DNA from: Aquila chrysaetos chrysaetos
Taxonomy: Eukaryota > Chordata > Aves > Accipitriformes > Accipitridae
Direction of reading: 5' to 3'
Length of the DNA stretch: 64,000 nt
Assembly (NCBI RefSeq): GCF_900496995.4
Contig: NC_044005.1
Location: forward strand, 20,031,363-20,095,362
The notes under the pieces are model-generated. The model saw nothing but the letters and a program-made list of their open reading frames with translations. It was not told the DNA's origin and made no database searches. The position numbers were made by a program, and so were the translations under genes. Shown in pieces: positions 29,301 to 42,499 of this stretch; the stretch's first letter is position 1, and the number at the start of each line of letters is the position of its first letter.

Positions 29301-32300
29301 ATCCTCATCCAAAACACTTGCCTGCCCACTGGCCCTTTACAGGGAGGTCCTTTTTCTGTGCAGTTGCCTTGATCATGTCTACTGGCTGCCTCCTCCTCAT
29401 TTCTGCCTGCTCACTGCCCAGGCACCTGCTTTAAAAAGAGCGGTAATAGCCCGCTGACTGCAGCTTTGTCTTTGGGCATGGACAGAAGATTAAAAGTAGG
29501 ATTTACGTCTTCTTTTCTGATGGGGTATTTAGGTTAATGAGCCTCAGAGGTAATGGGAAAGGAGAGCAAATACATAAACTAGTACTAATGGATGGTATTT
29601 TACAGTTTTTATTCAATGGGAGCAAAATTTTATTTTTAAAGTGCAAGTCTGCTCTGAAACATGACTGTAAAATCACCTAGTAAACAAAGCAGATCTGTTC
29701 TGTGTATATTTTGAGTCATGCCAATGTTTTCTTTAGGGTGAGAAGGCTCTGCAGACAGGTTGTATAAAACATTGAGTTTAGCCCCTCGAATGCTGGCAAA
29801 ATAAAAAATTAATCCTAAAATTATCTGCCCTTCAGTGCAACAGGCTCTCCAAGATGTGACATAGACTTGTAGACTAAATAAAATGTTACTTCAAAAAACA
29901 GTATTTTGTCCTTGATTTGAGTAGCAAAACACTTTACAATCTGTATAAAGTACGCTGTGAAAGATGGCTTTTAAACTGATTGCAAACTCACCCACCTTGT
30001 TATTTACATGCTCAAGTTTAAACACATCAGGAAAACAGTTCCAAAGTTTCTGCAATAAAACTTCATCCAGTTAATTTCTTTTGCCAGTACCCTCCTGCAT
30101 CAGCTCTTGAAGCAGGAGATAATTCATTCTGGGGGAGTGACAGAGAAAAAACATTGCTAACAGGAGCATTTCTCCTTATAAAAGCACAATTTGCAAAGCA
30201 GTAACCCAGCTCTTACTGCATAAATTACAAAATATTTAGTACCTAGTTATGACAAGCCTGTTACATGCTACCTCCTTTTCCTCTGCTTTTTCAGATTCCA
30301 GACCAAGAAATTGGAAGGAACAGATGTGGGGAACCTTGAAATTGTTACTAATGGCCCTCAAGAGTAAATGAGGGCACGCAAGAGTAAATGTTTTATTTCT
30401 TTGCAATACATCAATACTAATAACTTCTGAAACACATTTCCTTCCAAAATGATTTTTTTAAGATTATATAGGGGTGTCTTGTCACTGGCACTGAACTATA
30501 GCAGTCCTGCCATGAAACAAGGCTGTAATGTAACAGCAAACAAAATCCCATAAGGTATCAGAGAACAGCCAGAATACAGTGTCCAGCTGAAAACGTGGTG
30601 AGAATTCCTTTTAGGCACCCATACCAGGAGCTTCCAAATTAAAATATGGGCAAGGCTAAAGTTTTACTATTACAGAGGGTACCAGGACAGTTCTAACAAC
30701 AAGGGGCTTTGGTTTACAGCTCATCTGGAAGGCAGTGTCTCTTTCAGTACGATGAAGTTTGAATTTGTGGTGAAGTAGCGCTTCAGAGGAAGGAATGACC
30801 AGTACTGCTCCCTGGAGCATGTAGGACAATCTTTCTCATTAAGCCACAAACAAAGCTTGCACCTGCTTACTCGATGAACTAGGAATATTGCAGCCTGAGA
30901 TGGACGATGCAGACTCTAGTTCTTTGGGCAGATGAAAATTCCTATTTAAAGCATTATACTTAAAAGATGAAAGGAAGAAGGCCAGCCTGTATAACAAAAT
31001 TAACTCCTACTTAGAAAAAGAGAGAAACTGGCCATTACAAAATATGATTTTTCTTACAACAAACAGTACCACAGTGCCAGTGCACAGCATACACGGAATG
31101 GAAAAGAGATGTGATATAGGGGGAATACAAAAGGAAGGAATAAAAAAAAAAGAATTATTCTGCAATATGAAAGAAAAGTTGCATTTAAAGTGAAGGTTCT
31201 AACCTAACAGCACTATCCTATTTATATTTTTATAGAAATAGCTTCAGAAAAAAATCAATTTCTGCTTCTAACTGGACTATAACATCTCCTTATTTTCAAA
31301 GCAATTCACGGAACATGCGGGTTTTGCTCTAACTAGCTTTAAGATTTTTGAGCTTGACTATATAAGTAACTTTATGTGTGTGTGTGTGTAAGAACACGGA
31401 ATTGATATCATGCCTCCACCAGAGCATTATCCTCCACCAGACAGAATCAGCAAAGCTCAGCTGTCTGAACAGGCTACATCTACATTGCTGGCATGAATAA
31501 GAGAATCACAAGTACAGATGTACACAAGGAAGAGTCTGTTTTAGCAAGAAGGCTGGACAGCTGTTGCTGTGAAGTTCTGACTCATCACTGCAAAAGAGTG
31601 TTGCAGAAGAGTACAAAATGGATGCAAATACATGCTTAAAATAGAAAACTTTTTTAGTCTGCATCTTTGGTACATTTAAATTCAATGTTTTGCTACTTGT
31701 TTTGCTTTTTTACAATGTTACAGTTTTAGACTGAAGCAATACATACTTTCCACTTCTTTAGTTTTCTAATAGCTGAAGACTATCAGATTTTCAGCAGAAC
31801 TGCTATTAAAAAGTGTCACTCTTAAAATAGCCATAATTTCTTCTGTGTGAATAAAATCACATTTGGCGTCTTATTAACATTCTTACTATGAGAACAAAAC
31901 GACCTCAAACTCAAAATTGGTCTGAGGTTGCAAAAAGCCTGGGCTATATTTGCAATCAACGCACCTTCTGATGCATTGAATTTTCACAAGTCAAGAGGAC
32001 TGGAACACTTCCATAAGCTATATTCTTCCTTCAGGGATGGCAGTGTGAAATCAATGGAACGCTTAAGCCACATGAATGCTATAAAAATCCCAGTGTTATA
32101 ATCCTAAATATTTTTCCTGGCAATCTAAATTATATAATAGTATTTCAAAGACTACTATTCATATATAGAAGTAATTTTTTCATTTTTAATATTGCAACAA
32201 TTCTGTTTTGAAGTATTTCTTACTGCGCTGAAAACGCTTTAATTTAACTGCTGGTGCATCAATCACTTGAACAAATGATTCACTTTAACAGCTGAAATAA

Positions 32301-34328
32301 TTCCACTGAATAAACAGTACTATCCATATGAATAAACATAAATAGTAATCAAAGCCTTTATTTTCAGTATTTTATATCTTGACTAAACTATTCTAAAATT
32401 CAGTTAAGACAGTCAGCTAATATTGGGATTGAAGTTTGCAACCCTTCCTCCCAGCACTTATGATTTAATTAGCGCAACTTTCTCATTCTTTTTATATGTG
32501 GGCTAATCCAAGCCGAAATAATTATTTTATATTAATAACTATAATATAAAGCATTATTTGAACTTATTAGTTTTTAATCACTTAAGTCAATATAGTCTCT
32601 CTCATTTTTTTTTAACAATCTCACTATTTGGTATACCTAGACCCTCTTTATTCCTAGAATTCATCCACTGGACAAATTAAGACTGCTCCCATAACCAGCA
32701 AGTAATTTGTTTAAATTAGTGTTTTTCTTTTCTCCATCCAACTTATCCTACTTCATGGCATGTCTAATGTTCTCAGCCCTGATTAGGCTTTTGCTCTCAA
32801 TTAAAAAAGTAATTTTCCCTCCAGGAAATAGGAAAACTTAGTACTGCATGTGTCACCACTTCAGTCAGAAAACCCTCATTTGCTGTGTGCTCCAATACAT
32901 AGAATTAATCTCCAGCTCAGCCTGCAGCATGCTCCTCAGGAAACTTCTGGCTTGGAAAATTACAGATGCCTTAGAAGTAAGTATTAGGCAGAATTAGTAG
33001 AATTATAGCAGGGAGATCTTTTCACAAGGTAAGCTGGAGAGTGACCCGCCTGCAGAATGGACCCATTCTCCAGTTGGCCCATCTGGAGAAAGCCAACACT
33101 ATCAGAGCTTTCCTTGGCCTGGTATTTGTATGCTCAGTCTTTGCCAGGTTGCTGCAAAAGCAGCCGTGAGCATGGCGCGTTTCCTGATCTACTCGCCCTT
33201 CTGCAAAGGGCTGCAGTGTAAATGGCTTGGGGATGGAGGCTGGGCAGTCCAGCGCTGCCCGCGATGTTCCTTCCAACGTTCATGGAGCGGACTTGCAACA
33301 TTTCCTTTGGACACACAGACGTCCTACAAAGGTCCCTGCTGCATGTCACCTGAAGGACTATGTTCCATTTCCAGCAGTGTTTTGTGCAAAAAAATGCCTT
33401 GGCTTGGGAGTATATGGACTTTTAGAAAGTTTAATTGTGTTAAATCACTCCTGAATATAGGATTTGGCCATCCAAATCATTTAGGCCTTCCAGCAATTTC
33501 AGGTATCTAAGACTTATTAGCTGTTTGTGTTTGAAAAGTGGGATCCCACAACGGTGGCCTCAGCCATGTCCCACCCATACATGAAGGCAAGGTCCAGGCA
33601 TGCCCAGCCACCCTTCCTCCCTTTATTTCCCCCCATCCCCTGGTTTCTGCAGGAAAGCAACGCAAGTGTAGAGCCCCAAAGTGAGCAACGGTTTATTTTG
33701 CTAGGTGTCTCTTTTCAACAAGTGGGAGATGAAGGGAGCAGTGGAAGGCACAGTGGAGAATATCCACTGCTCAGTTTAAATGGAATTTCATTGTCTTAAT
33801 TCTCCATCTGCTGAGTATGGATAACAGTACTTTCCTTGTGCTCTTTGTCTCCAAGTCATATCAGTATATGTAACACTGGCAGAAGGAGGTACAATTAATT
33901 ACAGCTGCCAAAATAGAGACTTCCAGCAAAGTCTTAGCTCCTTACAGGACCAAGTTCTTCAAAGTAAAGATCTGTTTATTTTTAGCTGGTTTTTGATGAA
34001 TCCTTTTCCATTCCAGCAGCAGTAAAGATATTGTTATATCCGATTTCACTGCTTTAATTAAGTGCTTCTCAGTCCATGATCAGTTCTATTTTAGGCTTTT
34101 TTAAAGTTTATTTAATTTGAGATGTATACTAAGCAGGGTAACATAATTATGCATGTCAAAGCCTGCTTCATCCTAATATTAAAAAGTTGCTTTGATTTCC
34201 TGAAGGTTTAAAAAAAATAAATCTATGAAGTTCCATGTAAATTTAATTCTTTTTGTCTGCATTCTAAAAATACAAGTGAAAAATTACCAAAGAACAGGAT
34301 TCTACATGCAGTGTGCCGAACACCTTGC
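23378..34328. other. AT-rich intronic DNA, no gene recognised
   Basis: No coding exon, RNA gene or well-preserved repeat was recognised across these 11 kb. A (TG)n run lies near 31375-31388. Small GC-richer or CpG-containing patches occur near 27.4-27.6 and 33.13-33.32 kb. The longest open frames (minus 25916-26497, starting with TTG; plus 33130-33510) have no recognisable domain and are not called as genes. TTAATTA-type AT-rich segments around 32.0-32.6 kb could include conserved non-coding elements, but this cannot be judged from one sequence. Confidence 0.45.
31375..31388. repeat. (TG)n microsatellite
   Basis: Seven tandem TG units read directly. Confidence 0.9.
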
Positions 34329-34329
34329 C

Positions 34330-34349
34330 TTTTTTTTTTTTTTTTTTTT
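34330..34349. repeat. Poly(T) run (poly(A) on minus strand)
   Basis: Twenty consecutive T residues, about 35 bases before the decayed minus-strand CR1. CR1 elements do not normally end in poly(A), so it may be an unrelated homopolymer. Confidence 0.9.
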
Positions 34350-34384
34350 AGGGTAACATGGATAATGAATACATACCATCATAG

Positions 34385-36400
34385 AACCTAGGGAAAAAAG
34401 CTCTGGCAGAGGCATAAAAAGGTCATGTCATCCATTCACTGCCCAGTGATGGAATTAAAGATTCCAGGGTCATTCTTGTGGGTTGTCTGGTTAACCTGGG
34501 TATAAAGGACTCTGGTGATGAACCCTCTACGGCATTCCTAGGGAGACTGCACAACTGCTTCGCTTTACTTAGTGTTTGGAAGCTTTTTCTCATGTATAAC
34601 GTGAATCTTCTTTGTTGCCATTTAAGCCCATTAACCTATGTCCGAGCTGCCATGCACTTAAGAGTGTTCAGTCCTTCCTGCATCATATTTTCATACATAA
34701 TGTTCTCCCTCACTAATTCCCTTCTTTCAGCTGTGCAAGTTCCTTGATTTCTTCCAGTTTTTGCTTAAGTTCTGTTTCCTAGATGTCTGATGATACCAAT
34801 CATTTCCTTCTAGACCCTGTTTCTAGAAGCGAAGCAGCCCAAATCTGAAAAATGTATTCCAGACAATGCTTCCCAGTACAGCATATAGTGGAAATTTGCG
34901 CTGCAATCTTCCTCATACGTTTCAATGTGATTTTAAAAAATTTTTTTACGAAGGCATAGCAACAGTTCTGTACCAGAGACAGGCAGCAGGCCCCTGCAGA
35001 ACCCCATTTGAGACATCCTTCTATTCTGACAGTGATCCAGTGAAAACTAGTCAATGAATACAATTTCTAGCTGGTCCCATTGCTAATTCATCCCAGCCAC
35101 TTTCCTCAGGTTGCTTATCAAATGTGAGGTAATGTCAAAAGTCATGCTGAAGTCAAAATATCTGATATCAGTTGCTTATTTCTTATCCACAGGGCTAGTT
35201 ACCTTGTCATGCAACAGAATAGACTAAATTTGACAAGATCTACTTTTGGTAATTTCATGTTGAATATTACTTGACTTCTTGTTTCCATTTTGATGTTTAC
35301 AAATAGTTGATCTGATTACCCATTCAAGCAATTTTCAGTGAATTAAGGTTAAGTTGTTTGGGATATAACTTTCTTTTTTAATTCCTTCCTGTCATCATCC
35401 CTTTTTTAAAGACCGGCAAAATGTTTGCCATTGTATGTTGCCTGGAATTTCAGCCCCTTCCATGAGTTGCCAAAGGGCTCCTTATTGCTTTAGTCATTTC
35501 TTTGAATATTCTAGAATGCAGTTGAGTTGGCTTAAATGATTTGAAAAGATCTGACAGATTTAGGGATTCTAATCTGTTCTTTTACTTTCTCCTTTATCAC
35601 AAGTGTTAATTGTACCACACATCAGTGCAGAGTTGACCTTTTCAGGAGACTGATGCAGAAAAAGGCATTAAATGTTTCAGCCTTCTTGGAATCATTTGTT
35701 GAGAGCTCTTCCTCTTTTCTATACAGCAGACCAATATTTTTCTTAGTCTTTCTCATCAGTATTGTGCTGATGAATGAGTTCACATCACCCTTGATACCCC
35801 TTGCTAATAGGACCATGTTTTGAGAGGCTGGACTTTTTATTCTGTTCCTGTATTTCCATATTATTCCTTTTATTTGTCTTCACTGATCTTATTTTCTATC
35901 CATTTTCTATATGCTTCCTTCTTGTGACTGAAATCAATAACCAACTTAAAATTTAGACATTTTGGTCTTTTATTACAGTTCCTGTGCTCCTTCTACACTT
36001 GGATCACTTGAGCCAGCATAATTCATAACTTTTGTCCGAGAAACTGCTAGCCTGCCTTAACTCATTTTTTCTTTAGTTTTGGGTCCTCTACGATAGCACA
36101 ATGCAGATCTCCGAGTTTATTAAAAGTTTTGCTCTTGAAATCTCCTGGTTTTCTGTTCCTTCCTCCCTGTCCACTAAAGAATAATGAACTCTGCCACTCT
36201 GTGGTCAGAGAAGTTGCCTTCTGCCCTTCCATTGAAACTAGGCTAGAGTCAAATCCAGAAAGGTCTCCTCCTAAGTTGCTTCTATGTTTCAAAAACTTGC
36301 CAGAGAACTTGTGCTCATGTCCCAGAACATACACCTGTAAATAGATAAATCCCCTATTATGATCAAGTCATGTCCTGAAGAATCTTGCCAGCTCCTCACA
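34385..36400 (-). mobile_element. Ancient CR1-superfamily LINE (L3-like), minus strand
   Basis: Read on the minus strand, 35165-35120 gives a decayed copy of the reverse-transcriptase block 'D-I-x-Y-x-D-F-S-x-x-F-D', seen as DIRYFDFSMTFDI. About 35020-34990 is a decayed 'GVPQGSVLGP' block. The 34480-34760 part resembles the 3' region seen in other copies, including AAGCCCATTAACC near 34624. Upstream sequence to about 36400 or beyond is probably the earlier ORF2 part but is too diverged to assign. Many stops and indels show it is long dead. Short open frames inside it are relics or chance frames. Confidence 0.65.
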
Positions 36401-38572
36401 AAAAAACTAATCCCAATCTTCTTGAGAAGGTGTAACTGATAAAATTATTTTCTCTACAGACTTCAGAGTGGTTTTAACTACTTACTGATCTCGTTTAAGA
36501 GAGAGAGAGAACCTAGGGCAGAGAAGTTATAGTCAGTGTTACCAACAGTGGCATGCCAATTTGGTTCTGCTACTGCCTAGGTGCCCATCTTTAGATTGCT
36601 AGGGTGGGATTTATTTCACCTAAATTTCAACACCAATAGTATAAATATCTACCTTTGGACTTGGCACCGCAGCTGTTTTTTTCCAGTCAGGGGAGAGGAA
36701 CAGACACATTATGACATACTAATTCCTCTGACCTATTTTAGATATCTTCTGTAAAATTAGATGACTTGAAGATCACTTGAAGACTCTGGCACTAACAGAA
36801 GTAAGAAAATTTACACAGAAGAACTGCCCTGGCCTTTCCCATAAGCTTGTGGGTTACAACCATGTGGTTTAACCTTGTGTTTTAACCTGTATCCAGGAGA
36901 GAACATGCTAGGCTATCACGCCTGTACCTTTTTTAGATCTTGCTTTTAAAAGGATTTCCAGGTTGATTTAATTTTATACTTCCTTTCTATTACATGGTTT
37001 GCTTTGTTTGAAGATTTCTATTTTGTTCTGCGTATAGCAGAGACGGGTGGCCATCCTGTCATTATAACTGCTGTTCTCCTTTTCACATTTTTTCCTACAT
37101 CTTTGCTTTATACAGATCTGTCATAAATTAGAGAAAGCTTTCAGTAAGATATAGTGAACCATTCACATGAGCATGTAAGTCTTTCAAAGGTGGGGAAAGT
37201 CCTAATTTACTAACAGATGCAGTCCTAAGCTGGTAGCAATTACAAATTAAGCAAGTTGACAGCTACTTGGTTACCTCTGTAAAGTAAGTAAATGGCCTCA
37301 GTTTACCCGCAACGTCCCTAAAGCATCAGCCTAAGCACCCCTTATTGGCAAACACGGAACATGGGGCAGGGCGGGGGGGGAACGGGATGGCGGGGCAGGG
37401 CAGGGCGACAGAGGTGAAGAACAGGAATGAAAAGTGAAGAGCCTCTTGCTGTAGAGATGCCTTTCCTGAAGCACCCTCCCAAGCCCAAGGGAAGGGAATC
37501 AATCCCATCCTCACTCTCAGAGCACACACGTCTTTTAGGCTCTCAGGGCTACCAATGCAGGAGTATTACAATGCATTTTTAAAGATGACCTATAATTAAT
37601 GAAAGACTTTTTTATATACTCTAGACAAAACTTTCTTCTCAAAGTACCAAAATGAGAGAGGAAACATTCTTCCCTTTTTTTTTTTTTTTCACTCTGCAAG
37701 CTCCCTGCATGTCAAATAAACCTTGTTCTTTGCTGCCTCTGATTTCATCGTTTCTGGCTGCTGTTTCCTCTTGTTGGCACAGGGCAAGCCTTGTTGTTCC
37801 TCTTTCTTTTGTAGCTCCACTTTTAAGACATTTACTGAGTGAGATATTTTTTATCTTTAATTAAAATCCTCTTTGCAGTTCTCTTAATGTAAATGCTACA
37901 GTATCTGGAAAAAAAGTTAAACCCTGTTCTGTTCTATTTACACAATGAAGGCCAGCAGGATTGTTTCAATACCTCCTGAAAAAACAGCCTCCAAAGCAAC
38001 CAGTGTAGCAATTTTTTTTCATTTTGTTTCTTGTCTATCTGTGAAATATTTCAAAGCAAAATCTTCCCTTCTAAATATCATCTCCTTGTTCAGCGTTACT
38101 TACTCAGCCAGATGCACTTTTCATTTTTAAATCATCACCATACAGTTGTTGATACATTAATTACTGCAATGACATTTTTATGAAGCTGTTTCTTGTACAC
38201 TATTTCTGCTCATCAGAATTCCTGGTTTTCTGCACTATGAGATCTTTGAATATTTTGTCATGGTGGAAACTAAGTATCATTTTTAAAGTATGCCAAAAGG
38301 GAAAGGACAGTAGACATGATATGCAGTAACCTGTATTCCACCTTTTCAGGGTACAAGTGGAATACACTTGTCAAGTCAGAGACTGCAGGATGTGGTAGAT
38401 TGAAAGGGAAAGAGAGAATGGGTGTCACACTAACTCAAGCAGTCATGACCTGCATTGATATCTGGGGTATTCCTATCCCTCTGGTCACTCTACAATAGAA
38501 GAAAGCAGGGAAACCATCAATATGTTACCTTCAACAGAGCTTGTTGGAACTAAATATTTTGGTTTTAATTGT
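36401..38572. other. Intronic DNA, no gene recognised
   Basis: No coding exon was recognised. The stretch contains a short (GA)n run near 36500, a small G-rich patch at 37365-37408 (GGGCAGGGCGGGGGGGG-type), and a T-run at 37675-37690. The first few hundred bases could be the 5' remnant of the neighbouring CR1. Confidence 0.4.
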
Positions 38573-39215
38573 TTATCTGAAAGAGAATCTGAACAGCCTG
38601 GTGCAATCTTTGCACTCCTGCTGATGAGTATGGCAAGATGACAAAAAGTACTTTACATTCAGGAGAGGACCCAGAGGCTTAGTGGCTCCAGGGATGTAAT
38701 CTAGTCCTTGCACGCTCTGGTTCTGTACATCGTACCAGGGTGAAGGTAGGTACCTCAGAAGGGTATCATCCGAAACAGCTCCCATGCTGAACAAGGAGAT
38801 CTTCATAGGATTATCTCCATCACTGACAGCACCCTTGGTGAAAAGCATCTTGGAATCAGTAAAGGATCCATAAAACTGAAAATTAATTATGTACACATCG
38901 CCCTCCACTAAATGAAGCGTTCATCAAGAATAGCCAGAATGTGAGAGCTGTGTTCAAAGCAGGGAACCAAAACCCAAACTCCCCTTCTTGTGGCAGAACT
39001 TTAATCACTACGGTTTTATGCAACAGCTGCATGCCACTGTTTTTAAGGAAAAGAGGGATCTCTTTAAAATAAAATGTATAAGGGGTTGCATTCCGGACAG
39101 GATTCAGGGTCTTGATGGTGTTTTCTGGAGTTCATGTTTAGGCAACTGACGTTCAGGGACAAGAAAGACAGTACACTCTATGGGCACAAAAATGAGCTCA
39201 GCCTCTCTGAGTCAA
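38573..39215 (-). pseudogene. Unassigned coding-like relic, about 640 bp, two frame changes
   Basis: On the minus strand three adjoining open segments have protein-like composition. The first is about 35 codons from roughly 39211 to a TGA at 39106-39104. The second is about 82 codons in the next frame, from 39131 to a TAA at 38885-38883. The third is 111 codons back in the first frame, from about 38908 (a GTG codon just after an in-frame TAG) to a TAA at 38573-38575. A sample of the last segment is VYIINFQFYGSFTDSKMLF; it also contains two GAVSD motifs. Two frame changes and the absence of an ATG start make it look like a decayed, intronless copy of some gene or inserted element. I do not recognise the family. 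It is not part of KCNK13. Alternatives are a diverged retrocopy, an old element-derived protein, or a chance run. Confidence 0.35.
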
Positions 39216-40374
39216 AGAATGGTTCTATTCTTGCTGTTGGGCTGGATAAAGTGAAGCAGAGAGATGAAACTTACACTTTATTAATGAATAAGGGGCACAA
39301 CTAGGAGCATAACTAAAAGCACTGACTTGTATTGCTTTCCTCTAAATGGTAGAACACACTTGCTGCATATGCACAACTTTCTTGAAGTGTTGGCTCACCA
39401 AGAAGAATGAGAAGACCAGAATCTATGATTAGAAAAATCCAGAAACTGAGTGAATCTATGAAAAGCAAAACACTAGTTCCTGTGAGCTTATCTCATTGTC
39501 CCACCTGGGATTACAGGACGCTGGTTATGGCTCAGTGGCTAAAGCAGGTTGTTTTGAATTATTAGGGCTGCTTGCAGCATGAACAGTATTTAAAGAAGAA
39601 AAATGTTAGCTAGAAGAACAACGCACCTTGTACTGTACAAGTTAAAATAGTTCAAGCATGGTATGGTTAGGTGATGGCACATCCTTTGGCCTCTGTGACA
39701 CCAGGAGTAAGCTTGGCCCTTGGCCCCAGGTGGAGCATTCAGTGCAGTTGCCACCCTTTGTTCACTCTACATATGGTAAAGACAGGGTGATCTCAAGGCT
39801 ACAAGCAGTAGCCCAGCTCTCCGGTTTTAATGACCTTGGTGGTTTGCTGGGCATTATCCCACACGCACTTCTTGTTTTGCACTGCTGTAATTCCACCCAA
39901 TAGTAGGTACTGCACTTACGCAGGTGCAAATGAGGAAACAGGCAGTTTCTCTGACATTGATGAGCACTCCCTCCTTCACTCCACGACAGACTGCTGTAAC
40001 ATGGACAGTGTGGCTGTCTCACCCCATGCAGATTTCTCCATTAGTAAATGACGGTCCCATCAGCAACCCTCTCTAGGCTGCTTCTAGGAGGTGACTCCTT
40101 CTACCTGTTCTGTACGATATGCTGTGTGGTTGCTCGTCACTCTCTATGGTAAAAATCTCACCCTTTGCTCCAGGAAATTCTACCTCTTGGGCCCAGGTGA
40201 TGCATCAGTGGACAAATCTCTTTTCTCACCTCACACCAAGACTTTACACTTCCAGCCCAACATCCTGCAGCTTCTTGCAGAGAGGAAGGATGCAAATTTT
40301 GACAATTTCTCCAGAAAATGTATCTCGTTTTGTGAAGATGGTATCATTTCCTCCTTTGCCTCACTGCTTTTAGA
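39216..40374. other. Intronic DNA, no gene recognised
   Basis: No recognised gene or clear repeat. TGGCTCAGTGGCT at 39528-39540 resembles a tRNA-type A box, but there is no convincing B box or cloverleaf after it. Open frames of 70-100 codons on both strands at 39.66-40.4 kb lack family resemblance. Confidence 0.4.
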
Positions 40375-40645
40375 CAGTTCACACAGAAAAGACAAGAGGC
40401 AACAGGCACGAATTGAAATACAGGAAATTCCATTTGAACAAGAGAGAAAAACCTTCTTTTACTGTGAGGGTGGTCAAACACTGGCACAGGTTGCTCTGAG
40501 GGCTTATGGAGTCTCCATCCATGGAGACCTCCAAACCCTGACAGGATGCAGCCCTGAGCAGCTGGCTGTAGCTGACCCTGCTTGGAGTGCAGGGGTTGGA
40601 CTAGACGATCTCCAGAGATCCCCTCCAACCTCCACCAGCCTGTGA
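40375..40645 (+). mobile_element. CR1 LINE 3'-end fragment
   Basis: A 5'-truncated CR1 3' end in the plus direction. Recognisable steps are CTGTGAGGGTGGTCAAACAC near 40462, TGGCACAGGTTGCTCTGAG, GGAGTCTCCATCCATGGAGA, then GGGGTTGGACTAGACGATCT near 40591 and CTCCAACCTCCACCAGCCTG at the end. This is the usual CR1 3' terminus without a long ATTCTATGAT tail. The 184-codon open frame running through this area is a composite that ends in the CR1 and is not called as a gene. Confidence 0.85.
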
Positions 40646-42499
40646 AAAGGGCAGCCATATCATATGTCAGTTTGAGGAGTTGCTTCAGGCTATTCCTTTA
40701 TGACAAGATACATTTTATTCCATTTACAGTGAAAATAAACAGGCTTTACTCGAGATCATAATACGGGCTGGGGTGGGCATAGGTGTTTTTCTAAAAAAGA
40801 AAAAGGAAACAAAGTCCTTTCAATTTTCTTAAGTTATTCAAAGAAAAACAGCTGTACATGAGATAAAGGTGTCTTGATGCATTGATAAATTCTTCGTTTG
40901 ATGCAACTGAAGTCAATAACAGTTTTTTCCAATGGTTTCAAAGAGCAGAGGAGGATCTAGATGCCGCAAATATCCCAGTATGCTAACCCTCTGTATTGCT
41001 CAAGGGTAGTAGTGGCCACCTGTTTCCAGTGGAACTGGGGGTGCCCAGGTGTCTGTCACAAAAGATAAGCAGTGATCCAATGCGCAGATCTTCAAAACAC
41101 ATGGGCAGCAGTTCCCTACCTCTTGGAGGCGCTACTGTCCCAAGGTACCACAGAGGTCCTTAGACGTCAGAGTGCCTGCTGACGATTGCAACCCTTACAG
41201 TCTAATGCTGCCAAACACCCAGAGCCTGCTAAACGCTGTACCCCCCTGTATAAACCACATAAAGATTCACTGAAGTGCAAATGGGGACTTAGATCACATT
41301 TTACTTTCTGGTCTGCAGGATATTTTATTAGCCTATGCAAAGTGGAAGAGTTTCAACAGAAAAGACTGAGAGTACTGGCTTGAAATTATTCTCTAGACCA
41401 GTGATCAGGGCACTCTACTGAGACACTGGGATGTTGCTTCAAGACCTTGCTGAGAAATAAGTTGTTTTGATCTCTCACATCCTGAGACAGTACTACTACC
41501 ACCCGATTTCTAGGCAAAAGGGACACTACATTATGTGACAAAGGGCTGATCGGAAACCAGAGTGGGCTTTTGGAGGAGCCCACTACACACATGTGGGCTC
41601 CTCCCTGTGGGTTAGAGTTAGGCACCTGCCTTCATGGGATGGAGAGGCTTTGTCCCCACCTTCCTCCTTGGGGTCACCTCCTGGCTAGTCTAGGCAGGTA
41701 TTTGTGGCTACCTTCTTACATTTCTAATGTTTCCGCTTACTGTATAGGTAACCTTAGTGCTGGATCACACTAAGCAAAAGACACACCAGAATATAGGATT
41801 TACAGGCTGAGCGTTGATAGGAATGAACCCTTTTATGGAACAAATTCTACATCACTAAACTGAGAAAAGACAAATTATTTATTTTTTATTAGTTCAGCTC
41901 TGTTTAGCTTTTTATTTTCTTGACAAATGAAAATAGGCTAGTTATATTTAGTTTTGACCTCTTGACTAGATGCGCCAGTATCATGCTCCGATACCTATGT
42001 GACAAACATTTTGTGTGAATCTTAATTAAAAAGACAGTATTATTCCCTTAGATATTGCAAAACTCTTCTTTCCTCTGAAAGCCAAAAATACATGATGGTA
42101 TTTCTTTCTAGCTAAAGTACTGGAAGTAGCTGGTGCTACAGGTAATGTTTGAGTGATGCTTTAGCAGTATATCAAAGTGGCTAAGTTTGCCTTATTTACT
42201 GCAGAAGAAATAAATTTACTCTGGTGGAGTAGCAAAATAATTTCCACTATGCAAAAGAGAAAAAAAATAATATAAAGTACAAAAGAAATAAAAGATGATT
42301 GCTTTTACAACAATTTACCTGCTAAATCAAAAGCTTCTATACCAGCACATAGTACTGAGTGGAGAAGGTTAGATGATATCAGGAACATGCCATAAAAGCA
42401 CCTACTCCTGAAAAAGTGCTTTTAACTGAAGGCACCAAATTTTATTTAGCTGTAGAAATGTATATAGCCAGCAGAAGGATAGACTGAAAAAAGCATGAA
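40646..42499. other. Intronic DNA, no gene recognised
   Basis: No coding exon, RNA gene or repeat family recognised. The sequence is mostly AT-rich, with a few open frames below 90 codons of no recognisable type. Confidence 0.4.

Noticed and set aside
33130..33510. 126-codon plus-strand open frame
   Set aside because: No family resemblance, with other frames of similar quality on both strands of the same patch.
39528..39570. tRNA-like A box (TGGCTCAGTGGCT)
   Set aside because: No matching B box at the right distance and no cloverleaf, so neither a tRNA gene nor a SINE is supported.
40091..40645. 184-codon plus-strand open frame
   Set aside because: Its last third is the non-coding 3' region of a CR1 element, so the frame is a composite.
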